Shown here piece by piece: positions 44,058 through 52,747 of a DNA stretch of 52,767 nt. The notes beneath the pieces are model-generated. The model saw only the letters and a program-made list of their open reading frames with translations. It was not told where the DNA came from and did not search any database. Source of the DNA: Deltaproteobacteria bacterium (lineage in GTDB: Bacteria > Desulfobacterota > Syntrophia > Syntrophales > Smithellaceae). The translations under genes were made by a program, and so were the position numbers. Every line of letters begins with the position of its first letter. Within the stretch, counting starts at the first letter, position 1. The DNA lies in the NCBI GenBank assembly GCA_022703375.1, contig JAKLDS010000010.1:1-52767 (forward strand). Direction: 5' to 3'.

Positions 44058-44194
44058 AATAACTCCCCGATCTTTTTATCCGGTATTTTTACCGGCGGTT
44101 TGTCATCCGGCATTTGCTTGCCTTGCCTCCGGAACTTTTGCGCTTTTGCGTGATATTCCCGTTACAGGATTATTTATGAGATTGTCAGCCGATA

Positions 44195-44512
44195 TTATTT
44201 TTCCGGTTTGGCGGATGACGGCTTGATTGGCTTATTGAGCCCCTGCTTGATTTCTTTAACTTCCTGCTTCAGGCTTTCCTTAGCCTTGTCGGATGTCTTA
44301 ATAAAATCTTTTTTCACGTTCTTCATATCTTTTGGCGTCTGTTCTTTCATTTCTTTTAAATCCCTGGCTATGTCGTCTTTAGATTCGACGACCGCTTTTT
44401 TTACCTCTCTGGGAATGTTTTTCACCTCTTCGACGATTTTATCCGCCGCCGCTACAGCAGCGCCTGACAAAACAAATATCGCCAGGCAAATGTAAATAAG
44501 AATATTTTTCAT
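44195..44512 (-). CDS. small exported Lys/Glu-rich helical protein
   Basis: A 105-residue protein with a signal peptide (MKNILIYICLAIFVLSGAAVAAA). The mature part is almost entirely charged amphipathic helix, with repeated VKKAV-, LKEMKEQ-, MKNVKKDF- and LKQEVKEIKQG-like stretches. It resembles stress-type or LEA-like periplasmic coils. The family is not recognised. The start follows a GGGAGG site. Confidence 0.6.
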   Translation of the reverse strand: MKNILIYICLAIFVLSGAAVAAADKIVEEVKNIPREVKKAVVESKDDIARDLKEMKEQTPKDMKNVKKDFIKTSDKAKESLKQEVKEIKQGLNKPIKPSSAKPEK

Positions 44513-44670
44513 GGTCGGGCCTCCCGGAAAATGATTGTCGGATTAAATATTCTTTGTTAATACTTGAAAAAATATTTCCGGTCAATATGCAATTCTCATC
44601 ACAATGAGCACAAAAGCATTGCCAATGTCGGCACCGGATGTTATGAAGCACCACAGCGAGGCGCCGCCTG

Positions 44671-46194
44671 ATGAAAAAACAAGATGCCCTGTTTACCCGA
44701 AATGATTATTCGCGATTAAAATCCGCAGGAATTACACCGGCCGCCGTCAAAGAGCAGCTGGCAATGCTGCTGCGCGGTACCGGCTATCTGTCCCTACATC
44801 GTCCCTGCACCGTTAATGACGGCATCAAGGGTTTGAGCTTAACGGAAAAGAAAAAACTCACTGCCATTTTTGATCGGGAAGCAGGTAAATATCAATTGTT
44901 AAAATTCGTGCCGGCATCGGGAGCCGCCAGTCGGATGTTTGCCGACTGGTTTACGGCAATGGAAACGGGAGGCTTCGGCTCAGAACTTTCCGACCGGCAG
45001 TTTTTCCGTAATCTGGAAAAATTGCCATTCTTCCCTCTGATAAAAAATGACTTCCAAGGAAAAAGGCTGCTGGCTGGCAAAAAAACGGCAGAATTGCTGA
45101 AATTTATCCTTACTCAGGAGGGCCTGAACTTCGGGGCGTTGCCCAAGGCTCTGATTCCTTTTCACTGTTATTCCCCGGCGGAAATGCGCACCGCGCTGGA
45201 AGAGCATCTGGTGGAGGCTGGCCGCTATTTGCGAAACCCGGATAATACCTGCCACATCCATTTCACAACATCCGAAGAACATAGAAAGACTATGTTGGGC
45301 TACTTTAAAAGAAGAGCCGGTATTTATGAAAAATTCTATGGCGTCAGATTTCAGGTATCCTGGTCCGTGCAGGAGCCATTTACGGAAACAATAGCTGTTG
45401 ACGAAAACAATTTGCCGCTGCGCGATCAATCAGGCGGTCTTATTTTCCGGCCGGGCGGACATGGTGCGCTGCTCGGCAATCTGCAGAACCTTGATGCCGA
45501 TTTTATTTTTATTAAAAATATTGATAACATTGCGCCGCGGCCTCTTCTGGAAAGAAATCTTCCTTATAAAAAGCTGTTGGGAGGTCTGGCCTTCAAAATC
45601 ACGGAAGAAATTCGGACAATTATGAACAGGCTGGAAAAGGAGCAACTATCCTCCGCTGTGATTGAAGATATTGTCAAGTATTGTACGGAAACGGTCAATA
45701 TTGTTTTTCCGCCCAGCTTTGCGGGGCTGGCAAGAAAGAAAAAAATAGCCGCTGTTTTTTCCGCGCTAAACAGGCCCCTGCGTATTTGCGGTGTGGTGAA
45801 GAACACGGGAGAGCCCGGCGGCGGACCATTCTGGGTAAACGAAGATAACGGCAAGCAAACAGTGCAGATAGTAGAGAGCGGCCATGTTGATAAAAAAAAG
45901 CAGTCGGATATCTGGCGGCAGGCCGGATATTTTAATCCGGTGGATATGGTCTGCTGCATCAGAAATTACCGAGGCGAAAAATTCCAGCTGGAAAAATATG
46001 CCGATAAAAACGCTTATTTGATTTCAGCCAAGAAAGAAAAAGGCCGCAGTCTGAAGGTGCTGGAACTGCCCGGTCTCTGGAATGGCGGAATGGCCTATTG
46101 GAACACCGTATTCATCGAATTGCCGTTAATGGTTTTTAATCCGGTGAAGACAGTGGATGACCTGCTGCGTCCCGGGCACAGAAAGACATCTTAG
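44671..46194 (+). CDS. DUF4301 family protein, possible nucleotidyltransferase fold
   Basis: A 507-residue protein I associate with DUF4301. LLKFVPASGAASRMFADW, HFTTSEEHR, WSVQEPFTETIAVDENNLP and FRPGGHGALLGNLQNLDADFIFIKNIDNIAP are its clear motifs. The last stretch is laid out like the GHG...D(N) region of UDP-sugar pyrophosphorylases, with a nucleotide-like PASGAASRM loop near the start, so a UGPase-like fold is plausible. No substrate is known. GAGGCG lies upstream of the start. Confidence 0.75.
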   Translation: MKKQDALFTRNDYSRLKSAGITPAAVKEQLAMLLRGTGYLSLHRPCTVNDGIKGLSLTEKKKLTAIFDREAGKYQLLKFVPASGAASRMFADWFTAMETGGFGSELSDRQFFRNLEKLPFFPLIKNDFQGKRLLAGKKTAELLKFILTQEGLNFGALPKALIPFHCYSPAEMRTALEEHLVEAGRYLRNPDNTCHIHFTTSEEHRKTMLGYFKRRAGIYEKFYGVRFQVSWSVQEPFTETIAVDENNLPLRDQSGGLIFRPGGHGALLGNLQNLDADFIFIKNIDNIAPRPLLERNLPYKKLLGGLAFKITEEIRTIMNRLEKEQLSSAVIEDIVKYCTETVNIVFPPSFAGLARKKKIAAVFSALNRPLRICGVVKNTGEPGGGPFWVNEDNGKQTVQIVESGHVDKKKQSDIWRQAGYFNPVDMVCCIRNYRGEKFQLEKYADKNAYLISAKKEKGRSLKVLELPGLWNGGMAYWNTVFIELPLMVFNPVKTVDDLLRPGHRKTS

Positions 46195-46198
46195 TGTA

Positions 46199-46228
46199 CC
46201 GCCTTCAGGCGGCGTGGCGACGTTTTTT
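46199..46228 (+). terminator. possible terminator after the DUF4301 gene
   Basis: CCGCC-TTCA-GGCGG (46199-46212) is followed 10 nt later by six T (46223-46228). The distance is longer than ideal, so this is a weak call. Confidence 0.35.
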
Positions 46229-46297
46229 CCCGATGGTCGTTCTCTGACCGGCGTTTATGCGGGGCATTAAAGGACATTATTCCAATTGTGCGGTTAA

Positions 46298-47272
46298 TCA
46301 AATAATCCACTTCTCGCAATCATAGTTTGTCGCGGCTGTCGCGAAAATTTCCTCCAGCGCTTCCCCTTTCCGGCAAAGTACTTTGGCCTGTAATTCATTG
46401 CGGGCATCACTGTAACGGACGCAGAGAGAGGCGGCGGTTTGCAGAACTGATTCATTGCCGCCATAGGGTACAATCACCTGCGGGCCGGGAAAATCAGCCA
46501 TATACAGGACATTATCGCCTTTTTCCGTGAGGGATTGCAGCGCATCATTGTCTGATTTATTGCGCCCCACGATGGTTTTGCAGTTATCACTGATGCGGAA
46601 ATGACGGCCGTATTTCAATAATTCATAATCGCGGATATTTTTATCTTCATTGTGCGCAAATAAGTCCCGCAGGCGCCTGGTGAACATTACATCAGTCAAC
46701 AGACAGCCTCCTGCCGGAGGTGCGTAGTCTTTGATGCCGTAAGCGGCGGCCAGTTGAATCTGTTCTTTGCGGCCACGGCCGGAAATTGCCAGCAAGCGGG
46801 TGCGATCAATTTTCCCTTCTCTTTCCGCCTTAACCGGCTCCAGCAGTTTGGCGCTCAGGGGCCGCAGGATATAATCGGCATAGCCGGAATTTCTGGCGAC
46901 AACAAAAAGAGATTGTTTGCCCTGGGACATCGGGCGCTGGCCGAGTACTTCACCGGTTATGATAAAATCGGCGCCGGTTTCTTCCATTTTTTTTCCGGCA
47001 ATATTAAGCATCAGGGTGTGACAGTCAATGCAGGGATTAATATTTTTGCCGTAACCATAACGCGGATTTTTCAACATAATCAGATGTTCAGTGGTGATGT
47101 TATCCACGAGCAGCGGCAGATTGATTTGCCGGGCGGCGGCTTGCGCCTTTTTCGCATTAAAAAAAGGTGTTTCGAAGGCCAGGCCTATTACTGCAATATT
47201 CTGCAGGCTGATAACTTTTACCGCCAGCATGCTGTCCAGACCGCCGGAAAAAAGAGCGATTGCTTTAATCAT
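46298..47272 (-). CDS. PP-loop ATPase, tRNA-thiolation-like, with extra C-terminal domain
   Basis: A 324-residue protein. ALFSGGLDSMLAVKV is an N-type PP-loop that binds ATP. NINPCIDCHTLML (Cys81, Cys84) and PPAGGCLLTD (Cys190) resemble the catalytic cysteines of MnmA/ThiI-type thiolases, and the three could hold an Fe-S cluster. The C-terminal part (about 205-324), with YGRHFRIS, IVGRNKSDNDALQSL and FPGPQVIVPYGG, resembles an NFACT-R/DUF814-like RNA-binding domain. The predicted role is tRNA sulfur modification. It lies 9 bp after the LysM gene. Confidence 0.75.
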   Translation of the reverse strand: MIKAIALFSGGLDSMLAVKVISLQNIAVIGLAFETPFFNAKKAQAAARQINLPLLVDNITTEHLIMLKNPRYGYGKNINPCIDCHTLMLNIAGKKMEETGADFIITGEVLGQRPMSQGKQSLFVVARNSGYADYILRPLSAKLLEPVKAEREGKIDRTRLLAISGRGRKEQIQLAAAYGIKDYAPPAGGCLLTDVMFTRRLRDLFAHNEDKNIRDYELLKYGRHFRISDNCKTIVGRNKSDNDALQSLTEKGDNVLYMADFPGPQVIVPYGGNESVLQTAASLCVRYSDARNELQAKVLCRKGEALEEIFATAATNYDCEKWII

Positions 47273-47281
47273 ACCATAATC

Positions 47282-48955
47282 TTAATAGGAGACAACGTTA
47301 GCCGACCATAATTCCTGCAAAAGGCCGCGGATACCATGATCCATCTCGAAGTTAACGACATAATAATTCCGGGCGGATTTAATTTTTGTACCGTTGAAAT
47401 TCAAATGAAAAGGCGCCTGATTTTTTTCGAGGCCGGAAAAGGTGAAATAACCGGAAGTAAAATTAAATAATAAACCGCGCAGCACCTTTTCCATGATAAC
47501 CTTGGGAGAGTCTGTACCGGAGATAAATATCAATTCGTTGCCCGCTTCCTTCAGGACATTGATAAACTGGCGGTTGATATCGCGGGTAAAAATTATATAT
47601 TGCTTGTCAGCCTGCCTGATTGTTACATCGGCAGTGATGGACAGATTAAAACCGTGTTTTACGGTATCGAAAACCTTGACTTCCACGCTTTTTGCCGCAT
47701 CGAGCCCCAATACCTTCAGCAGGTTATAAATAAAATCACTGGCTGATGTCTGAGGTAAAACGGGCGCTTCGGGCAGCGAATAAACTTCTTCCGGTTTTGA
47801 CAGCAATCCCGTTTCCGGCGAGAACTCCGTGATGGCAAAACCGCTCTTACCTGCATAGTTGGTAATAGCCTTCGGCAGCAGCAGATTGCTTTCCGGCAAT
47901 ATGCGCAATCCCTGAACCGGCTTATTTCTGCTCCGGGGCTCCTTTTTCGCTATTATCCAGTCAACCATTAATTCAATTGCCGGCGCACTGCCGAAAGTCA
48001 TCAGCCCGTCATTTTTTGTCATGGTATAAACTTTTGTGGCTTCCATAACTTTTCGCAAAATGGCTATAACGTCATCTTTCTTGTCAATTCTGACCAAATA
48101 ATAATTCGTCCAGCTGTCGCGAATCACCTTCTTTAAATTATCGTTGGCCCTGTTATCCAAGTCCAGGAAAACAGTCGCCACGTTTTCCAATTCAATAACC
48201 GGGATTTTTTCGCAGTCAATGGTAACCTGCCCGGCGTTTTTAATGGGAAGGTAATAAAATCCCGTCGCGGTCAGAGAACCTTTCATCTGAGAGACGACAT
48301 GCCTGATGACGGCCAGGCGCTCTGCTGCTGACATGACTGGTTTTTCCTGCGTTACTTTGTCATCTTCTTTGATTTTCACTTCTTCCTGCTCTTCGATATT
48401 CATCTTATCCGGCGCTTTAACAAAAAAGGTTTTACCGGGTAGCTTGATAATCTGGCCGGCGTAAATTCTGTTCGGGTCAACAATAGAGGGGTTAAGGCTT
48501 TGAATGGTTTTGATTGTTTTTAAAACGTCGGCATTTTTGATTTTAAGCTCCTGATGGATTATCCTGATGAGGCTGTCCCCTTTTTTAATTCTGTAGGCTT
48601 CACTCTCCTCGGGAGGATTTTCAGTTTTATTGCTGTCTTCCGGAGCCGCGAAGCTCTTTCCGGGCAGGACTATGACCTGGCCGGCGTATAGTTTGTTGAG
48701 ATCGGCAATGTCAGGATTGAGCTCTTTTATTATGCGATAATTATCAGGGATATCATCGTTGGTGATTCCGGGAATTTTTCTGATGATTGATGATATTACA
48801 TCACCTTTTCTGACGGTGTACTCATGAGTGGTCTGCCGGGAAATGGCAGTTTTTTTAAGAGTTATTTGTGCGGTATCTTCCCGGGCTGCGACGGACCAGG
48901 GAAAAAACAGCATTCCGCAGAAAACAAATACCAGTAAAAAAATGTTTTTAATCAT
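47282..48955 (-). CDS. secreted protein with two LysM domains and a large unknown C-terminus
   Basis: A 557-residue protein with a signal peptide (about 1-24). Two LysM modules (about 45-100 and 118-175) begin EYTVRKGDVISSI and AYRIKKGDSLIRI and each end IYAGQ-like. They bind glycan. The C-terminal two-thirds is not recognised; it includes a stretch of alternating strands and helices with ARNYYVVNFEMDH near the end. It probably attaches to peptidoglycan in the periplasm. It is followed closely by the PP-loop gene. Confidence 0.75.
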   Translation of the reverse strand: MIKNIFLLVFVFCGMLFFPWSVAAREDTAQITLKKTAISRQTTHEYTVRKGDVISSIIRKIPGITNDDIPDNYRIIKELNPDIADLNKLYAGQVIVLPGKSFAAPEDSNKTENPPEESEAYRIKKGDSLIRIIHQELKIKNADVLKTIKTIQSLNPSIVDPNRIYAGQIIKLPGKTFFVKAPDKMNIEEQEEVKIKEDDKVTQEKPVMSAAERLAVIRHVVSQMKGSLTATGFYYLPIKNAGQVTIDCEKIPVIELENVATVFLDLDNRANDNLKKVIRDSWTNYYLVRIDKKDDVIAILRKVMEATKVYTMTKNDGLMTFGSAPAIELMVDWIIAKKEPRSRNKPVQGLRILPESNLLLPKAITNYAGKSGFAITEFSPETGLLSKPEEVYSLPEAPVLPQTSASDFIYNLLKVLGLDAAKSVEVKVFDTVKHGFNLSITADVTIRQADKQYIIFTRDINRQFINVLKEAGNELIFISGTDSPKVIMEKVLRGLLFNFTSGYFTFSGLEKNQAPFHLNFNGTKIKSARNYYVVNFEMDHGIRGLLQELWSANVVSY

Positions 48956-49111
48956 ATTTATTTACCCGTCCAGGATAGTAAAAATATTTATGACATTCAA
49001 TACTTCAAATGACGGGAAAAGTCAAATCCTCGAGAGAGGCAGCAAAGGATAATAAAGAAGTTCCTGTCTGAGCGAGTGATCAAGCGCTCATGTAATAAAT
49101 CATATTACATG

Positions 49112-49981
49112 TCAGACAACCTTTTTCATAGCTGCAATTGCCACTTCAATCTGATCATGGGAAGGCTCCCTTGTTGTGATTTTCTGCAGCAGCAAGCCGG
49201 GCCAGCTCAGCAACCGTACCCATTTCCATTCTGAGTGTTTACCCGTGAAACGGATTGCTTCGTAGGAAATACCGGCAACAACGGGCAGCAGAAGTATTTT
49301 AAATAAAACACGCTGCAGAAAATCAGGGCGTCCCAGCAGGGAAAAAACGACGATGGAAACAATCATCACAAACAGAATAAAACTTGTTCCGCAGCGGGGA
49401 TGGCGGGTGGAAAAAGCTTTGATGTTTTCCACCGTCAGTTCCTGACCGTGTTCCCAGGCGAAAACGGTTTTATGCTCGGCGCCGTGATACATGTAAACAC
49501 GTCTCATATCTTCCATCAGCAGAGTGCAGGAAAGAAAGCACAGAAAGATGCCGAGCCTTATACAACCCTCTAAAACATTCAAGAGAATAAGATGGGAAAT
49601 ATAAAGTTTCATTTTTGTGAAAAAGAAGGCCGGAACAACCACAAAGAAAAACAGCGCAATCAGCATACTCACTGCGATGGAAAGGGACATCTCCCAGCCT
49701 TTGGGTTTTCTCTCCTCTTCGGACAGGGCGACATCGGCGGAAAACATCAGGCACTTTATACCGATAGCCATCATTTCAAATAAAGTGATTGTGCCGCGGA
49801 CAAACATCAATCCCAGTATTTTATATCTTTTGGAGAGAGGAATATAATCTCTTTCCTGGATGACGATTTCCCCGTTTGGTTTTCGCACCGCAGCCGCTAT
49901 TTTGTTGCCGTGACGCATCATTACGCCTTCAATGAGCGCCTGTCCGCCTGCAATATCTTCAGTTTTGGGTTTGCTGGACAT
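49112..49981 (-). CDS. DUF1385 family membrane protein (YqhQ-like)
   Basis: A 289-residue protein. AGGQALIEGVMMRHGNKIAAAVRKPNGEIV is the DUF1385 signature, followed by several membrane segments, MYHGAEHKTVFAWEHG and THPRCGTSF-like sequence (STRHPRCGTSFIL). The conserved His, Glu and Cys hint at metal binding. The function is unknown. The ribosome binding site is weak. Confidence 0.9.
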   Translation of the reverse strand: MSSKPKTEDIAGGQALIEGVMMRHGNKIAAAVRKPNGEIVIQERDYIPLSKRYKILGLMFVRGTITLFEMMAIGIKCLMFSADVALSEEERKPKGWEMSLSIAVSMLIALFFFVVVPAFFFTKMKLYISHLILLNVLEGCIRLGIFLCFLSCTLLMEDMRRVYMYHGAEHKTVFAWEHGQELTVENIKAFSTRHPRCGTSFILFVMIVSIVVFSLLGRPDFLQRVLFKILLLPVVAGISYEAIRFTGKHSEWKWVRLLSWPGLLLQKITTREPSHDQIEVAIAAMKKVV

Positions 49982-50095
49982 AAATCCGATCCCGGCTAAT
50001 TATTTTGCGCGCATACTTACAGCAATTATCCTGCTGTGTCAAACATCTATTTGCGCTGCAGTCCACCGCATGCCGCAAGCAAGGTAATTTCTTTA

Positions 50096-50123
50096 TTGCA
50101 CAATCATGCTGCGATGATATAAT
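50096..50123 (+). promoter_or_regulatory. promoter of the 50152-52057 gene run
   Basis: -35 TTGCAC (50096-50101), 16-bp spacer, consensus -10 TATAAT (50118-50123), about 30 bp upstream of the start codon at 50152. Confidence 0.7.
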
Positions 50124-50151
50124 GCCATTAATTATTGGGAAAAGGAGAAAC

Positions 50152-50364
50152 ATGATGGATTCGTCAGGCGCTTTTATCAAGGAATATCAGGAACGATTCG
50201 ACCGGAAGTTGAAAGAAAATGAAATCGCCCTCCTGGAACACTGGAAGGGGCAACTCGATAAAATTGTCAGTATGAGACCGGACAGTATCGCCTCGCTGCA
50301 AATGCAGATAAGGAAAACGACGGAGATGATGGCCAACCGTATTAAAATTTTAAAGAAGGAATAA
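50152..50364 (+). CDS. small conserved-looking hypothetical protein
   Basis: A 70-residue soluble, helical, charged protein starting MMDSSGAFIKEYQERFDRKLKENE, with GQLDKIVSMRPDSIASLQMQIRKTTEMM. An AAAGGAG site precedes the ATG at 50152; the longer upstream reading has no site. It has no recognised family. It lies 10 bp before the HD gene and is probably translated with it. Confidence 0.65.
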   Translation: MMDSSGAFIKEYQERFDRKLKENEIALLEHWKGQLDKIVSMRPDSIASLQMQIRKTTEMMANRIKILKKE

Positions 50365-50374
50365 AAGGAATAAG

Positions 50375-50950
50375 ATGGACAGTATTGCAAATTTTTTGTT
50401 TGAAGTGGGCATGCTCAGCAAAACGCCGCGCAGCGGCTATCAGTTTCTCGGCAGCGGAAAAGAATCGGTAGCCGAGCATGTTTTACGAACAGTATTTGTC
50501 GGTTATGCGCTTTGCAAGGGAGAACCGGAGCTCGATGAACTGCGCGTGCTCAAAATGTGTATTTTGCACGATTTGCCGGAAGCGCGCACCGGTGATATGA
50601 ACTATGTTAATAAAAAATACGTTAATGTTGATGAGGAAAAGGCTGTGCGCGAATTGACGGAAAGCCTTTTTTTCGGAGCGGATATCAAATCGGTTATTGA
50701 TGAATTCAACGGAAAGCAGACAAGGGAATCTCTGATAGCGCGTGATGCCGATCAGATTGCCCTGATTCTCCAGTTAAAGGAATATGGCGATCTGGGAAAT
50801 AAATACGCTGCAGAATGGATAAGCTACGCCTTGCAGCGTCTGAACACAAAATCCGGCAAAGAACTGGCCGCCCGGATTATAGAAACGGATTCATCGAACT
50901 GGTGGTTCAGGGAAAAAAGCGACTGGTGGATTAACGGCAGTATAAAATAA
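50375..50950 (+). CDS. HD domain hydrolase, YfbR/HDDC2-like
   Basis: A 191-residue HD-domain metal hydrolase. His35 (SVAEHVLRT), His65-Asp66 (ILHDLPEARTGD) and Asp in IARDADQIAL form the H...HD...D set. The layout and length match HDDC2/YfbR-type 5'-deoxynucleotidases, which act on nucleoside monophosphates. AAAGGAA lies upstream. It lies in a run of small genes under the promoter at 50096. Confidence 0.86.
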   Translation: MDSIANFLFEVGMLSKTPRSGYQFLGSGKESVAEHVLRTVFVGYALCKGEPELDELRVLKMCILHDLPEARTGDMNYVNKKYVNVDEEKAVRELTESLFFGADIKSVIDEFNGKQTRESLIARDADQIALILQLKEYGDLGNKYAAEWISYALQRLNTKSGKELAARIIETDSSNWWFREKSDWWINGSIK

Positions 50951-50954
50951 CAGG

Positions 50955-51428
50955 ATGGCACAAACTGATGCTTTGTTCAAGATGAGAGAACTTGCGATTC
51001 GGCATAGATTGATATTTGTTTTGTTGCTGACGGCGGCTTTGCTGTCTGCTTGTGCGGCCAGCTTGGGCAATACGCGCATTGCAAAGCCGGATGAATACAA
51101 CCGTATTTTTGAAGCCAGGGAAAAAATTATTCTTGCCGCCCTGGCGGGGGTCTTTAAGGAAAAAATGATTGGCACCAATGTGCGGATTGACCAGAAAAAA
51201 AACATGGTGGAAACCGATTATCTCATACAGGACGAGTGGCGGACAAAAAGCATTGCCAGGGTAAAAAAACTTAATTGGAAAGAATGCGAAGTCACACTGT
51301 CGGTAATCACCGAAAAGAAAACACCGCAAGGCTGGGAATTGAGAAGATTGCTGGAGAAACCGCAGTTCGACAACCTTTTTTATTATCTTGATCTGAAGAT
51401 ATTCGAAGAAATGGCCAAAATAGAATAA
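50955..51428 (+). CDS. lipoprotein of unknown function
   Basis: A 157-residue protein with a signal peptide ending in LLSAC, a lipobox (Cys33 from the first ATG). The mature region contains GVFKEKMIGTNVRIDQKKNMVETDYL and a Tyr/Phe-rich end. The family is not recognised. The start could be 50955, 4 bp after the HD stop codon, or the ATG nine codons later, which would give a more usual signal peptide (MRELAIRHRLIF). Confidence 0.65.
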   Translation: MAQTDALFKMRELAIRHRLIFVLLLTAALLSACAASLGNTRIAKPDEYNRIFEAREKIILAALAGVFKEKMIGTNVRIDQKKNMVETDYLIQDEWRTKSIARVKKLNWKECEVTLSVITEKKTPQGWELRRLLEKPQFDNLFYYLDLKIFEEMAKIE

Positions 51429-51484
51429 ATGTTATCAATAAAATAAGCCATCAGCAATTGCCGCATTCAAGGGAGAAAACCATC

Positions 51485-52057
51485 ATGGCAGCTTTCATTG
51501 ATCCGCCCCGGAAGATTCCCTGCTATTTAAAGATAGGCATCTGGATAAGCAAAAAAGCGGCAGGGCGTGATCTTTTACCCGCCCGTCTGCTGGCATGGTA
51601 CCCGAAGGTTGCCATCAGTTCCGGCATTTTGGAGGTTCTGGTGGCGCATCAGGACGGTAAACTGGATAAACGGATGCTCAAGCTTGTCCGTTTGCAGACA
51701 TCATTCACCGTTGCCTGTCCGTTTTGTCTGGACATGAATTGTCACGATTATAAAGATTATGGAATAACGGAAAAAGAATTGCTCGCTTTACAGGACGGGG
51801 CTGTTTTTGCAGAAGCAAGCACCTTCTCCCTGCGGGAAAAGTTGGCGCTGGAATACGCCAGGTTAATATCAGGCTCAACTGTCGCTTTTCCGGCAGGCTT
51901 TATGATAAAATTGAAAGCAAACTTCACGGAAAGGGAAATAGTTATTCTCGCCAGCACGACGGCGCAGGTCAATTACTGGGCCCGCCTGTTGCAGGCATTG
52001 GGCGTTCCGCCGGCAGGATTTTCCGATCATTGCAATTTAAAATTGCCGTCCAAATGA
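51485..52057 (+). CDS. carboxymuconolactone decarboxylase/AhpD-like protein
   Basis: A 190-residue protein. The AhpD-like redox pair is Cys78 and Cys81 in TVACPFCLDMNCHDYK, with a nearby His. This is a two-Cys active site used for peroxide defence or thiol exchange. EREIVILASTTAQVNYWARLLQALGV near the C-terminus is a second typical part. The ATG at 51485 has AAGGGAG 9 nt upstream; a TTG nine codons earlier does not. Confidence 0.86.
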   Translation: MAAFIDPPRKIPCYLKIGIWISKKAAGRDLLPARLLAWYPKVAISSGILEVLVAHQDGKLDKRMLKLVRLQTSFTVACPFCLDMNCHDYKDYGITEKELLALQDGAVFAEASTFSLREKLALEYARLISGSTVAFPAGFMIKLKANFTEREIVILASTTAQVNYWARLLQALGVPPAGFSDHCNLKLPSK

Positions 52058-52328
52058 TGATTTCTTATCCAATATCAGGCGGTTTGTCTTTCATCGCCCG
52101 GGCAGTTGTTGGCCAGAAATCAGTCCATTTCAATATAACGAACAGCTTGCTTTTTCCCCTTTTCTTGTTTTGATTAGTGCCAAAGGATGGCGAAACAAGA
52201 AAATATATATTATTGCTTATTAATTAGCCGTCTGTTAATGTTCATCCATCCGTCGGAGTAATAATTAATGATGCGGACCGGCAAATCACCTCTGCAAAAA
52301 ATTTTTTTTCAAAAAAATAAAAATTTAC
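52058..52328. other. intergenic region before the tRNA promoter
   Basis: No coding sequence is supported. Around 52243-52269 it contains CGGAGTAATAATTAATG, which shares CGGAGTAATAA with the outer end of the palindromic element at 34505-34775, near CATCCATCCGTCGG that resembles that element's inner arm. It may be a decayed copy. Confidence 0.35.
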
Positions 52329-52357
52329 TTGACAAACAAAGGTATAAAAATTAGAGT
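52329..52357 (+). promoter_or_regulatory. promoter of the tRNA cluster
   Basis: -35 TTGACA (52329-52334), 17-bp spacer, -10 TAGAGT (52352-52357). It lies about 90 bp upstream of tRNA-Thr. Confidence 0.6.
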
Positions 52358-52445
52358 CGGCAATTCGCACGGTGGTGTGTTCTTGTATTTTTGTGCTTAA
52401 AATTATAAGTTTTTGATATTACAGGATAAAATAAAACCGTGTTTT

Positions 52446-52521
52446 GCTGGTGTAGCTCAATCGGTAGAGCAGCTGATTTGTAATCAGCAGGTTGCGGGTT
52501 CAAGTCCCATCACCAGCTCCA
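52446..52521 (+). tRNA. tRNA-Thr (anticodon TGT), with encoded CCA
   Basis: The 7-bp acceptor stem GCTGGTG/CACCAGC is perfect. The D arm is GCTC..GAGC. The anticodon arm CTGAT-TTGTAAT-CAG carries TGT, and the T arm is GGGTTCAAGTCCC. The discriminator is T (52518) and the CCA end is at 52519-52521. Confidence 0.96.
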
Positions 52522-52540
52522 GATTGCAACGTATTGCCGG

Positions 52541-52625
52541 GGAGGGGTTCCCGAGCGGCCAAAGGGAGCAGACTGTAAATCTGCCGGCGGAGCCTACGGA
52601 GGTTCGAATCCTCCCCCCTCCACCA
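52541..52625 (+). tRNA. tRNA-Tyr (anticodon GTA), with encoded CCA
   Basis: The acceptor GGAGGGG pairs with CCCCTCC. The anticodon loop is CTGTAAA with GTA. A long variable arm (class II) follows, as in bacterial tRNA-Tyr. The T arm is GGAGG-TTCGAAT-CCTCC. The discriminator is A, and CCA is at 52623-52625. The GUA anticodon makes it a target for Tgt and QueA, encoded at 8736-10903. Confidence 0.96.
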
Positions 52626-52640
52626 AGGATTATTGGGTAA

Positions 52641-52716
52641 GCGGGAGTAGCTCAGTGGCTAGAGCGTCAGCCTTCCAAGCTGAGGGTCGCGGGTTCGAAT
52701 CCCGTTTCCCGCTCCA
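52641..52716 (+). tRNA. tRNA-Gly (anticodon TCC), with encoded CCA
   Basis: The acceptor GCGGGAG pairs with TTCCCGC (one G-T wobble). The anticodon loop CTTCCAA carries TCC. The T arm is GGGTTCGAATCCC. The discriminator is T, and CCA is at 52714-52716. Confidence 0.96.
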
Positions 52717-52747
52717 TATTTTTTTGAGGAGTTTAATTAAAGGCGTT

